Origin: Shewanella baltica
Lineage (GTDB): Bacteria > Pseudomonadota > Gammaproteobacteria > Enterobacterales > Shewanellaceae
Assembly (NCBI RefSeq): GCF_900456975.1
Contig: NZ_UGYM01000002.1
Coordinates: 2,790,001 to 2,854,000 of the forward strand
Direction: 5' to 3'
DNA: 64,000 bases
Shown here: positions 27,569 to 36,030 of the stretch, in pieces
How the letters are laid out: every line of letters starts with the position of its first letter
Numbering within the stretch: position 1 is the first letter of the stretch
Notes under the pieces: model-generated
What the model saw: the letters and a program-made list of their open reading frames with translations, nothing else
What the model was told of the DNA's origin: nothing
The model's database searches: none
Position numbers and translations under genes: made by a program

Positions 27569-27682
27569 TCTGTTACCTTAAATTACCTAAGTTAGCCACA
27601 GTAAAATCTTAGCCTGATTATGCTAGCGTCTGTGTCAAGGCCTGAGATTATAGCAGCAAGTTACAGATCCTCGTTACCGCTT

Positions 27683-28144
27683 TTATAACAAACGAATGAT
27701 CTGATTGCTGCTACCGCGAAATACGAGACTTGGATCGGCAAGACTTTGTTCAAATTTCCCATCCACCAGCACATCAATATAGGCCAACACGGCGCGCTGT
27801 TCATCACTCAACTCATCAAGCACATAACCCGTCCACAGCCAAATATCTTTCCCCTTACACTCTGCCTTGACTCGTTTGACGAGCGCCAAAATGGCACTGA
27901 GATTGACAGGCAATAAAGGATCGCCCCCCGAGAGCGATAAACCACGGCGTACAATCCGCTTATCATTGAGATCGGCAATCATCCTATCTTCCATCGTCTT
28001 ATCAAACACATGCCCAGAACGGGGATCCCAAGTACTTTGATTGTAACAACCGCGGCACTGGTGCTCGCAGCCAGAGACAAACAAGGTCGCACGGGTACCA
28101 GGGCCATTGACCACATCGATAGGGAAATATTGATGGTAATTCAT
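27683..28144 (-). CDS. nrdG: Anaerobic ribonucleotide reductase activating protein
   Basis: 153-aa radical-SAM enzyme that installs the glycyl radical on NrdD. The CxxxCxxC cluster motif is at Cys26, Cys30 and Cys33 (SGCEHQCRGCYN), the same positions as in E. coli NrdG. SLSGGDPLLP binds the SAM amino group. The start at 28144 (MNYHQYFP) aligns with the E. coli start; the frame is open to an ATG at 28180, so a 12-residue longer form is possible. Follows nrdD by about 120 nt in the same direction. Confidence 0.95.
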   Translation of the reverse strand: MNYHQYFPIDVVNGPGTRATLFVSGCEHQCRGCYNQSTWDPRSGHVFDKTMEDRMIADLNDKRIVRRGLSLSGGDPLLPVNLSAILALVKRVKAECKGKDIWLWTGYVLDELSDEQRAVLAYIDVLVDGKFEQSLADPSLVFRGSSNQIIRLL

Positions 28145-28263
28145 TGATAGTACTTCATAGTGCATTTCATCTTTTAACATTGGGACTTATCCCATGGCAC
28201 TATTTGATTTGATGCCACGTGATGCCACGGAATAAGTCTAACAAGCAGAATAAAATAATAGTG

Positions 28264-30381
28264 TTACAAGTGTTTGATCCTACGTTTTACTTCTTCCTGT
28301 TTACCATAATTGAAGGGCCGCGCATCTGGGCTGCCTAAGTAACCGCACACTCGGCGCGTCACTGACACCCGACTTGGCTCATGGTTGCCGCACTTAGGGC
28401 AAGTGAACCCTTTACTGGTACAGCTAAATTCGCCAGTAAAGCCACAGTCGTAGCATTCATCAATTGGCGTGTTAGTGCCATAGTAAGGCACGCGGCTATA
28501 ACTATAATCCCACACGTTTTCCAGCGCTTCGAGGTTATGCTGCATGTTGGGATATTCGCCATAACAAATAAAGCCGCCGTTCGCGATAGCAGGATATGGC
28601 TGTTCAAAATCAATTTTATCGTAAGGATTTACACTTTTTTCCACATCAAGGTGGAAACTATTAGTGTAATAGCCCTTGTCTGTCACGCCTGTGACTAGGC
28701 CAAATTGCTTCGCATCCAGTTTACAAAAACGGCTGCAAAGGCTCTCGCTTGGCGTGCTATACAGACTAAAGCCATAACCTGTTTCAGCCTTCCACGCATC
28801 TGTGGCGGCTTTAAGATAGGCAACAATAGCGACGGCTTTGTCCCTCAATTGTGCATCGTCAAATACATGGGTTTGGGTGCCATAGAGTGCATTCATGGTT
28901 TCATGCAGGCCAATGTAACCGAGTGAAATTGACGCCCGGCCATTTTTAAAGATTTGAGAAACATCATCATCAGCGCGCAAACGCACACCACAGGCCCCTT
29001 CCATATAGAGGATTGGTGCCACACGGGCTTTAACGCCATTGAGTCGCTCAATGCGAGTATCTAACGCTTTACGGGCTAAGACTAATCTGTCATCTAAAAG
29101 ATGATAAAATTCCGCTTCATCACCCTTAGCTTCCAAGGCAATCCGCGGCAGATTTAAACTAACGACCCCAAGATTATTACGTCCTTCATGCACGAGCTCG
29201 CCATTTTCCTCATAGGTGCCTAAAAAGCTGCGGCAACCCATTGGGGTTTTAAATGAACCTGTGACTTTCTCGACTTGCTCGTAATTGAGAATGTCGGGAT
29301 ACATGCGCATAGTTGCGCATTTGAGTGCCATCTGTTTGACATCGTAATTGCAATCGCCAGCTTTGTGATTAATGCCATCACGAATCGCAAACACTAACTT
29401 AGGAAAAACTGCCGTCTTACGATTTTTACCTAATCCCGCCATCCGTACTTTCAGCATAGATTGCTGAATTAAGCGGGATTCCCATGATGTGCCTAACCCA
29501 AAGCCAAAGGTAACGAACGGTGTTTGGCCATTGGCGGTATGCAAGGTATTAACCTCATATTCCAAAGACTGAAATGCATCGTGACATTCTTTTTCAGTTT
29601 GCGCCGTGGCAAAGGCTTTGGCGTCGGTGATCTGCCAATTCAGGGCGATTTGGTAGTGCTTGTCGTAGCTCTTAGCGACAAATGGCGCTAACACTTCGTC
29701 GATGCGATTGATGGTCGTGCCGCCATAAATATGGCTCGCCACTTGGGCAATGATCTGTGCGGTGACGGCTGTCGCCGTTGAAATAGACTTAGGGGTTTCG
29801 ATTTCGGCATTGCCCATTTTAAAGCCATGGGTCAACATACCAGCCAAATCAATCAGCATGCAGTTAAACATCGGGAAAAAAGGCGAGTAATCTAGGTCGT
29901 GGTAGTGGATCTCCCCCGCTTCATGGGCAGCAACCACGTCCTTTGGCAAGATATGACTCTTGGCATAATGTTTGGCGACTATGCCCGCGAGCAAATCCCG
30001 CTGAGTTGGGATAACTTTCGAATCTTTATTGGCATTTTCATTGAGTAACGCCGCATTACTTTGCTCGACTAAACCACGGATTTCGAGGTTGAGTTTACTG
30101 GTCGCTTCACGGCACACATCTCGGTCGTGACGGTATTCGATATAAACCCGCGCCAAGGACTTATACGGCCCTTCCATCAGTAAATTCTCAACCGCATCCT
30201 GTAGATGATGGATATCGACTTCGGTTAAGGTCGCAACGCTTTGACTGATACACGCTGCCACTGTCGCTGCATAGTCGCCATCCTCTATTCCAACTGAGTT
30301 TGCAGCGGCATTCACTGCATCCCGTATCCTTGTTTCATCAAAAGGTGTGCGGCAACCATCACGCTTAATTACGACTGGCAT
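28264..30381 (-). CDS. nrdD: Anaerobic (class III) ribonucleoside-triphosphate reductase
   Basis: 705-aa oxygen-sensitive enzyme making dNTPs from NTPs. Order: N-terminal ATP-cone (about 1-95; VVIKRDGCRTPFDETRI), catalytic ten-stranded barrel, zinc site CYDCGFTGEFSCTSKGFTCPKCG (about 636-658) and the glycyl-radical site RVCGYLG with Gly680 near the C-terminus. Length is close to E. coli NrdD (712 aa). Upstream carry two NrdR boxes and an FNR-like palindrome. Transcribed ahead of nrdG. Confidence 0.97.
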   Translation of the reverse strand: MPVVIKRDGCRTPFDETRIRDAVNAAANSVGIEDGDYAATVAACISQSVATLTEVDIHHLQDAVENLLMEGPYKSLARVYIEYRHDRDVCREATSKLNLEIRGLVEQSNAALLNENANKDSKVIPTQRDLLAGIVAKHYAKSHILPKDVVAAHEAGEIHYHDLDYSPFFPMFNCMLIDLAGMLTHGFKMGNAEIETPKSISTATAVTAQIIAQVASHIYGGTTINRIDEVLAPFVAKSYDKHYQIALNWQITDAKAFATAQTEKECHDAFQSLEYEVNTLHTANGQTPFVTFGFGLGTSWESRLIQQSMLKVRMAGLGKNRKTAVFPKLVFAIRDGINHKAGDCNYDVKQMALKCATMRMYPDILNYEQVEKVTGSFKTPMGCRSFLGTYEENGELVHEGRNNLGVVSLNLPRIALEAKGDEAEFYHLLDDRLVLARKALDTRIERLNGVKARVAPILYMEGACGVRLRADDDVSQIFKNGRASISLGYIGLHETMNALYGTQTHVFDDAQLRDKAVAIVAYLKAATDAWKAETGYGFSLYSTPSESLCSRFCKLDAKQFGLVTGVTDKGYYTNSFHLDVEKSVNPYDKIDFEQPYPAIANGGFICYGEYPNMQHNLEALENVWDYSYSRVPYYGTNTPIDECYDCGFTGEFSCTSKGFTCPKCGNHEPSRVSVTRRVCGYLGSPDARPFNYGKQEEVKRRIKHL

Positions 30382-30414
30382 TGTTCAGTTCCTCTCCATC
30401 TCGCCTAAAAATTA

Positions 30415-30430
30415 ACACTACATCTAGTGA
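30415..30430 (-). promoter_or_regulatory. NrdR box 1 upstream of nrdD
   Basis: ACACTACATCTAGTGA matches the NrdR consensus ACAC(W)ATAT(N)TAGTGT at most positions. It starts 34 nt upstream of the nrdD ATG. Paired with the second box 31 bp further, the usual spacing (three helical turns). Confidence 0.85.
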
Positions 30431-30445
30431 TTTTAAAAGCATAAA

Positions 30446-30461
30446 ACACAATATGTAGAGC
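30446..30461 (-). promoter_or_regulatory. NrdR box 2 upstream of nrdD
   Basis: ACACAATATGTAGAGC resembles the NrdR consensus; its start is exactly 31 bp from that of box 1. The ATP/dATP-sensing repressor NrdR would use both to shut down nrdDG. Confidence 0.82.
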
Positions 30462-30489
30462 ATTAGGCTACAACGACGGTGAGGCGTCC

Positions 30490-30503
30490 ATGATCCAGAT
30501 CAT
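30490..30503 (-). promoter_or_regulatory. FNR/EtrA-like palindrome upstream of nrdD
   Basis: ATGATCCAGATCAT has the TGAT-N4-ATCA core of FNR sites (consensus TTGAT-N4-ATCAA), with only the outermost base differing on each side. It lies 109-122 nt upstream of the nrdD ATG and fits anaerobic activation of nrdDG. Confidence 0.65.
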
Positions 30504-30640
30504 AGTTTTTAGGATGAAATAAAAGAACAAACCAGAACTGCAGCTAGGCCCAATTATCTGAAAATTGCGCCTTGACCTGCTGATTAAACCCAGCTAGTTG
30601 ATGCCTGAAATCAGTGATGATCAAACACCATAACTCAAGA

Positions 30641-31330
30641 TTAACGCTTAGCGAGTGCGAGATAACTACTGAGTTGGCCCGATGCCGACTGATGCGAGCC
30701 CATAGACGAAGCGAGTTGCATCATAGATTTAAGCCCCTGCCATTGCTGTTTTTGGGCATCTGTTAGCGGTGGCTCGGAATTCAAATAATCCGTTAATTGG
30801 CCAAGGACTTTGGTGGCTTTTTGGGCGAGCACCGGCGACTGAGCATCATCCATATTGGTCAAAACGTTTTTCGCATCGACCAAGGTATTGATCAGGGGGG
30901 TGTTCGGTGATTTTTTGGCTAATGATTTGAGCTCATCATCTAAGAAATCTTGCAGCGACTGCTTACTCGGCGTGGTTGTGCTCGGAACTGTAATACCGTT
31001 TTTTGATAAACGGTCGAGTTGCACGTCCGATAAAATGCCGTCTTTTTGTAAACGTGACACTAATGCGGGAATATCGGCGACACCAAATTTGCCATCGGCA
31101 AAAAAATCCTTCGCCATCGACTGAATTTTCTGTGCACGTTGCGCCCGTGGCGACAGCGCTATCTCATCGGCTTTACCAGTGTCGGGTTTAGCGGCATCCG
31201 TCTGAGTTTTCTTGGTCTCAGTGGTCGCATCGGTTTTAGCCGTACTCGTCTTTTGGCTATTGGCACCATAGGCATCGGCGATACTGGTACTGCTGCGATT
31301 AAGATTGAAGGCATTTAAAATAGAATTCAT
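30641..31330 (-). CDS. Hypothetical protein with flagellar-like N-terminal motif
   Basis: About 229 aa, no signal peptide. A Thr/Lys/Ala-rich N-terminal linker (about 20-55) precedes DEIALSPRAQRAQKIQ, a motif of the I/VxLSxxAxxA type often found in flagellar-rod-associated small proteins. The rest is helical and hydrophilic. The FlxA-like protein at 24735 carries a similar motif. No family could be named. The ATG at 31330 is preferred over a TTG two codons earlier. Confidence 0.7.
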   Translation of the reverse strand: MNSILNAFNLNRSSTSIADAYGANSQKTSTAKTDATTETKKTQTDAAKPDTGKADEIALSPRAQRAQKIQSMAKDFFADGKFGVADIPALVSRLQKDGILSDVQLDRLSKNGITVPSTTTPSKQSLQDFLDDELKSLAKKSPNTPLINTLVDAKNVLTNMDDAQSPVLAQKATKVLGQLTDYLNSEPPLTDAQKQQWQGLKSMMQLASSMGSHQSASGQLSSYLALAKR

Positions 31331-31450
31331 CGTCAAAAATTCGGCGTCTAAGACTCAATGACGGTTTTAAAGCAAAAACTAAGCCAATCAAGTATTAATC
31401 TGTGCAGAGCCTGAATTTTCGGGTAGCGAACAGCACCAGTTGCTTTATCT

Positions 31451-32041
31451 CTAGGACTGTAAATCTTCAATAAGGGCAAGACATTGCCGCCTCAACAAAT
31501 CGAGTGCCTCGGCATCCATCTGCACTTTATTTAGTAAGGTTTGCTTCAAGGCTAGGGCTTCATGCTTAATCGCCTCTCCCTGAGTCGTCAGAGTGATCAA
31601 TTTTTTCCGCTCATCTTCAATGCAGGCCAAACGCGTGATCAAGCCTTTTACCTCTAACCGCTTAACGATAGGCGTTAGCGTCCCCATATCGAGCTTAGTC
31701 GCCGCCGATAGCTGGGTTTGACTACAGCCATTTTGACGCCACAGGGTTTGCATCACAAGATATTGAGGGAAAGTTAACTCGTATGCCTCGAGTAAAGGCC
31801 GATAAGCGCGCACTAAGGCATTGCTGGCAGAATATAGCGCGAAGCACACATTATCAGATAAACACAGTGCATCCCTTGGCTCGGGATTCTGTACCTCTGT
31901 GTTATATGGCCCTGGGTTTTGTAGCTCTGGGTTTTGACTCTGCTCTGTAGATCCGAGCTCTGGGTGAGATAAACAATTTTGCACGTTTAAGCGCCTGTCA
32001 TTCAAACATAGCGCTATCTTATCCGATCCGCCCCATCGCAT
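31451..32041 (-). CDS. MarR family regulator with repeat-bearing N-terminal extension
   Basis: 196 aa. From about residue 57 it is a normal MarR winged-helix protein of the OhrR-like subgroup: DALCLSDNVCFALYSASNALVRAYRPLLEAYELTFPQYLVMQTLW, recognition-helix region ATKLDMGTLTPIVKRLEVKGLI, wing CIEDERKKLITLT. The Cys in DNVCFALYSA is where OhrR proteins keep the peroxide-sensing Cys. The first 56 residues are unusual and contain a 15-bp DNA repeat (QNPEL, QNPGP, YNTEV, QNPEP). ATG 32041 is the only ATG; a GTG at residue 20 is possible. Divergent from a CurA-like gene. Confidence 0.88.
   Translation of the reverse strand: MRWGGSDKIALCLNDRRLNVQNCLSHPELGSTEQSQNPELQNPGPYNTEVQNPEPRDALCLSDNVCFALYSASNALVRAYRPLLEAYELTFPQYLVMQTLWRQNGCSQTQLSAATKLDMGTLTPIVKRLEVKGLITRLACIEDERKKLITLTTQGEAIKHEALALKQTLLNKVQMDAEALDLLRRQCLALIEDLQS
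31880..31974 (-). repeat. 15-bp tandem repeat in MarR N-terminus
   Basis: Read on the plus strand, units such as CTCTGGGTTTTG start at 31880, 31895, 31910, 31925, 31940 and, with a slip, 31958. The 15-bp period preserves the frame and yields pentapeptide repeats in the MarR extension. Confidence 0.8.
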
Positions 32042-32045
32042 CTAG

Positions 32046-32057
32046 TTTGCGCGCAAA
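32046..32057. promoter_or_regulatory. MarR-type operator candidate 1
   Basis: TTTGCGCGCAAA is a perfect 12-bp palindrome 4 nt upstream of the marR ATG. A related palindrome 56 bp away makes a pair in the divergent promoter region. Confidence 0.7.
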
Positions 32058-32101
32058 GTATTTGCATTGTGTCATGAAGCCACGTACAGTTGACGCAGTT
32101 A

Positions 32102-32115
32102 GTTTGCGCACAAAC
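32102..32115. promoter_or_regulatory. MarR-type operator candidate 2
   Basis: GTTTGCGCACAAAC is an imperfect palindrome (two internal mismatches) sharing AGTTTGCGC with operator 1. It lies 16-30 nt before the reductase ATG, where a bound repressor would block that gene. Confidence 0.68.
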
Positions 32116-32131
32116 AAAAGGTTAATTTTTT

Positions 32132-33145
32132 ATGAATAGCACTATTACCGAAACCCGTGAAATCCATTTAGCCAGTCGCCCTGAAGGCATGCCTACGGCT
32201 GAGAATTTTGCTTTAGTAAATCAATCCTTAGCGCCGCTCGCCGATGGCCAAGTGTTGATTAAAAACCTGTGGATGTCGGTCGACCCTTATATGCGTGGCC
32301 GCATGGTAGATCGTAAGAGTTATGTTCCGCCCTTCGCCCTGAATCAAGTCTTAGAAGGCGGCGCGATTGGTGAAGTTATCGCGTCTAAAAACAGTGATTT
32401 CCCAGTAGGCACTAAAGTCAGCAGCATGTTAGGTTGGCGCGAGCACGCTGTCACTGACACGGCTGGACTGACCGCTCTGCCGCAAACCGAATTAGACAGT
32501 TCACATTTCCTCGGCGTGCTTGGTATGCCGGGCATGACAGCGTGGACGGGACTGACTCGCATCGCAGATTTAAAAGCAGGTGAAACCCTGTTTGTTTCTG
32601 CCGCATCAGGCGCCGTCGGCAGTGTTGCTTGCCAGATTGGTAAACTGATGGGTGCTCGCGTAATCGCCTCTGTGGGGTCAGACGAAAAAGCGGAATTGCT
32701 GCGAAGCTATGGCGTTGATGCCATCATCAATTACAAAACCTGTGGCAATCTCACCCAAGCGCTCACAAAAGCCGCGCCAGAAGGGATTGATGTGTACTTT
32801 GAAAACGTCGGTGGCGAGCATTTAGCCGCAGCGCTGAGCAATATGAAAGATCATGGTCGTATCGCCGTTTGCGGTATGATTTCGCAGTATAACGACACAG
32901 CGCCAACACCTGGTCCAGATAACTTGGCCCTGATAGTGATGCGTAAACTTAAGTTAGAAGGTTTTATCGTATCCGAACATTGGGCGCATTATCCTGAGTT
33001 TGCCGTGAAAATGGCTCAATGGTTAGCTGAAGGTAAAGTCAAAGCTGAACAAACCATTTATCAAGGGCTTGAACAAGCACCTGATGCCTTTATCGGTCTG
33101 TTTGAAGGTAAGAATCGCGGTAAAATGTTGGTGAAATTAGCGTAA
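32132..33145 (+). CDS. NADP-dependent medium-chain oxidoreductase, CurA-like
   Basis: 337-aa zinc-less MDR-superfamily reductase. Features: N-terminal SRPEGMPTAENFALV, catalytic fold MSVDPYMRGRMVD, and nucleotide-binding FVSAASGAVGSVACQIGKLMGARVIASVGSDEKAELL (Gly-rich AASGAVGS). E. coli CurA (YncB) is 345 aa and reduces curcumin/alkenals with NADPH. The divergent MarR gene and shared palindromes suggest induction by a reactive compound. ATG follows AAAGG. A bidirectional terminator follows. Confidence 0.9.
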   Translation: MNSTITETREIHLASRPEGMPTAENFALVNQSLAPLADGQVLIKNLWMSVDPYMRGRMVDRKSYVPPFALNQVLEGGAIGEVIASKNSDFPVGTKVSSMLGWREHAVTDTAGLTALPQTELDSSHFLGVLGMPGMTAWTGLTRIADLKAGETLFVSAASGAVGSVACQIGKLMGARVIASVGSDEKAELLRSYGVDAIINYKTCGNLTQALTKAAPEGIDVYFENVGGEHLAAALSNMKDHGRIAVCGMISQYNDTAPTPGPDNLALIVMRKLKLEGFIVSEHWAHYPEFAVKMAQWLAEGKVKAEQTIYQGLEQAPDAFIGLFEGKNRGKMLVKLA

Positions 33146-33169
33146 CTCGCGATCAAAGCGACATAAATG

Positions 33170-33207
33170 CTCAGTTTTAGATAGCAAGACTCAGTTTTAG
33201 ATAGCAA
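33170..33207. repeat. Direct repeat, 18 bp twice at 20-bp spacing
   Basis: CTCAGTTTTAGATAGCAA occurs at 33170-33187 and 33190-33207, just after the reductase stop codon and directly before the terminator stem. Confidence 0.92.
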
Positions 33208-33241
33208 AAAGTCGGTATAACGCGAGTTGTACCGACTTTTT
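33206..33241. terminator. Bidirectional terminator between curA-like gene and rssA
   Basis: 12-bp stem AAAAAGTCGGTA (33206-33217) and TACCGACTTTTT (33230-33241); A-run on the left and T-run on the right allow it to stop transcription from both convergent genes. Confidence 0.9.
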
Positions 33242-33275
33242 CTATTTGATAGTCAACTGTTTATCTTTTAACGGA

Positions 33276-34223
33276 TTAGCCCTTCCACAACGCAGCTTCA
33301 ATCAAGTGAGCCACCTTCTCCACAGCAGCTTCGCCAGCGGCAATCGCCTCATCAGCACGGTGAAACTCCATAGTGCCGATATTGCCGACCTCAGGCACAA
33401 TACAAATATCTGGCGGATCGCCCATCAAGCGCGCCCGTTTATGTCTTTGCTCTAAAATGCCCATAGATTGAGACATTACAGCAATCATGCCTGGATTCGA
33501 TTTAGTGCCAAGTGAAAACTTATCGGTCAGATTGCTAACATAATCTCGGCCACGGGCAAACAAATCCATAAATCCAGTTTCTTGTCGCGCTGACATATCC
33601 ATTTCAGCTTCAACGTTTTTTTGGCTCGTCATGCTCACCGGCAATACTTGAATGCGACCAGAATGATAACCATATAAATCCACGGCTATCACCACATCGA
33701 CGCCCATGGCACGGCTGACAGAAACAGGCACTGGATTCACCACAGCACCATCGACAAGCCAGCGGTCACCTTGTCTCACGGGCGCCAAAATCCCTGGCAT
33801 AGAGCAAGAAGCGCGCACCGCTTGACGTAAATCCCCTTCAGTAAACCAAATCTCCTGCCCAGAGTACAAGTCGGTCGCAACCGCCGCAAAAGGACGGTTG
33901 AGGTTCTCAATATTCACATCCCCTATTCGAGCTTGCAGCACATCAAATACTTTATCACCGCCGATAAGACCGCCTTTACGCCATCGAATGTCCATCAAGC
34001 CAAGCACGTCCCAGCTCGAGAAACTCCGAACCCATTCTTCTAATTCAGGTAAATGGTCATGGGCGTACGCGGCGCCCACTAAAGCGCCCACCGAACATCC
34101 CGCAACTTTATCGGGTTTGATCCCCATGGCGGCAAGACCATTCAACACGCCAATGTGCGCCCAACCTTTCGCAGCGCCACTGCCCAAGGCAATACCAACC
34201 GAAGGGGTTGTTCCGTTAGCCAT
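33276..34223 (-). CDS. rssA: Patatin-like phospholipase, RssA family
   Basis: 315-aa cytosolic hydrolase. Oxyanion-hole motif GSGAAKG (14-20), nucleophile Ser44 in GCSVGA (GxSxG), and the catalytic Asp in VDGAVVNP (about 163). Length is close to E. coli RssA (301 aa). The substrate is unknown; the family acts on acyl esters. AGGAGA precedes the ATG. Convergent with the CurA-like gene and divergent from the helicase gene. Confidence 0.92.
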   Translation of the reverse strand: MANGTTPSVGIALGSGAAKGWAHIGVLNGLAAMGIKPDKVAGCSVGALVGAAYAHDHLPELEEWVRSFSSWDVLGLMDIRWRKGGLIGGDKVFDVLQARIGDVNIENLNRPFAAVATDLYSGQEIWFTEGDLRQAVRASCSMPGILAPVRQGDRWLVDGAVVNPVPVSVSRAMGVDVVIAVDLYGYHSGRIQVLPVSMTSQKNVEAEMDMSARQETGFMDLFARGRDYVSNLTDKFSLGTKSNPGMIAVMSQSMGILEQRHKRARLMGDPPDICIVPEVGNIGTMEFHRADEAIAAGEAAVEKVAHLIEAALWKG

Positions 34224-34472
34224 AAATCATTCTCCTGTTACTCAATCCACTACACGATAACGTAAAATCCTTTCATATCCACTGTCAATTGGTGGAACCA
34301 AGGCAATTAAGTACTTGTAACATCGATGTAAACAAATGCCGGCAACTAAGTGTAAATGGCACACTTTCGCGATAAATCCACGCGTGAAGCAGAGATAATC
34401 ACCGATGTGGATAGCTGAGTTAGGGCGATTAAGGCTATAATCTGCCCTTACTAAGATTTAGGGGATATACCT

Positions 34473-35828
34473 TTGCAATTTACCGATTTTTCTCTGGACC
34501 AGCGTCTGCTTCAAAGCATAAAACATATGGGGATCACAGAACCCACCGCCATCCAGGAACAAGCACTGCCTATCGCATTGGCAGGTAAAGATTTAATGGC
34601 GTCATCAAAAACGGGCTCAGGTAAAACCTTAGCGTTTTTGTTACCCGCATTGCAAAGAGTCATTTCTACCCGCTCACTGTCAAAACGCGATCCTAGAGTA
34701 TTGATTTTATTACCGACCCGCGAACTAGCACATCAAGTGTATAGTCAGCTTCGCTTGCTGGTCGCCAACACCCAATACAAGGCCATCAGCGTTCTGGGCG
34801 GTGAAAACTTTAACGACCAAGCGAAAGCCCTAGCGAAAGAACCGCATTTTATTGTCGCGACGCCAGGCCGTATCGCCGATCATTTAGAGCAAAAACATCT
34901 ATTCCTAAATGGCTTAGAATTACTCGTGCTCGATGAAGCCGACCGCATGTTAGATTTAGGCTTTGCCCCGCAGTTAAAAGCCATCAACGATGCTGCCGAT
35001 CATAAACGTCGTCAAACGCTGATGTTTTCTGCCACATTAGATCATGACGAAATCAATGATATCGCGGCAACGCTGTTAAAAAATCCAGCGCACGTGGCGA
35101 TTGGCGCGGCTCACTCTGAGCATAACGACATTCACCAACGTATCTTCTTATGTGACCACTTAGACCATAAAGAAGCGTTGTTAGCCCGTTTACTTAAAGA
35201 TGAAACACACAAGCAAGTGATCATCTTTACTGCGACGCGCCCAGATACAGAACGCTTAGCCGCTAAATTAATTGAGCAAGGTTTTGCAACCGCCGCACTG
35301 AGCGGTGATTTAAAGCAAGCCGCACGCAACCAAATCATGGACCAATTTGCCCGTGGCCAACAACAAGTCCTAGTGACGACCGATGTCGCCTCTCGTGGTC
35401 TGGATTTGCTCAATGTGTCTTTGGTCGTCAACTTCGACATGCCTAAATTTGCCGAAGAATACGTGCATCGTATCGGCCGTACTGGCCGTGCTGGCGCGAA
35501 AGGTGATGCGATATCGCTCGTCGGACCAAAAGATTGGGACAACTTTAAGAAAGTCCAAGTGTTCCTTAGAAAGACCTTTGAGATCAGTACGATTCCAGGT
35601 CTAGAAGCTAAATTTAGTGGTCTAAAAAGCAAAGCCAAACAGACACCAGCAAAACGTGTTGCTAAAGCCGAGCTTGCTAAAGGTAAGAGTAAAAGAGCCA
35701 AAGCAGCCACACCGGCGCCTTCACGGGATAAGCGTTTTATCACGGGCGTGGACATTGGCGATGCACCCATGCGTAGAAAACCTGCTGCGGCGCAATTGCT
35801 ACAAGACAATGATACAGAAGAAGTTTAG
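34473..35828 (+). CDS. DEAD-box RNA helicase
   Basis: 451-aa ATP-dependent RNA helicase. Q motif near the N-terminus (FTDFSLDQRLLQSIKHMG..PTAIQEQALP), Walker A ASSKTGSGKT (about 44-53), DEAD at about 154-157, SAT, and helicase C-terminal motif HRIGRTGRAG. A basic Lys/Ala-rich tail (380-430) could bind RNA. Start is TTG (34473) with TAGGGG 9 nt upstream. Which RhlE/DbpA/SrmB type it is could not be settled; the tail and length resemble the SrmB/RhlE class. A long antisense frame in it (35132-35809) is a codon-bias shadow. Confidence 0.93.
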   Translation: MQFTDFSLDQRLLQSIKHMGITEPTAIQEQALPIALAGKDLMASSKTGSGKTLAFLLPALQRVISTRSLSKRDPRVLILLPTRELAHQVYSQLRLLVANTQYKAISVLGGENFNDQAKALAKEPHFIVATPGRIADHLEQKHLFLNGLELLVLDEADRMLDLGFAPQLKAINDAADHKRRQTLMFSATLDHDEINDIAATLLKNPAHVAIGAAHSEHNDIHQRIFLCDHLDHKEALLARLLKDETHKQVIIFTATRPDTERLAAKLIEQGFATAALSGDLKQAARNQIMDQFARGQQQVLVTTDVASRGLDLLNVSLVVNFDMPKFAEEYVHRIGRTGRAGAKGDAISLVGPKDWDNFKKVQVFLRKTFEISTIPGLEAKFSGLKSKAKQTPAKRVAKAELAKGKSKRAKAATPAPSRDKRFITGVDIGDAPMRRKPAAAQLLQDNDTEEV

Positions 35829-36030
35829 AACAAATTAAAGCATACATGCCGGTGGATTTAACATCAGATTTTATTTCTGATACACAACACATTGGCTGAT
35901 CGAATACTGGGAATTGACGCACTAAGCGCATCAGTCTGTCGCCAAGCGAATCAAAAGCGCAGGGTAAACACTGATCCTCACGTCATTTCCAGCTACAATA
36001 GCGCTATTATCGATATTTTGAAGGTGTAAC

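Noticed and set aside
34315..34335. Palindrome ACATCGATGT between rssA and the helicase gene.
   Set aside because: Short (10 bp) and not matching a known operator well; could be chance.
35132..35809. 225-codon antisense frame inside the DEAD-box gene.
   Set aside because: Shadow of strong codon bias in the sense gene; composition is unlike a protein and no start context.
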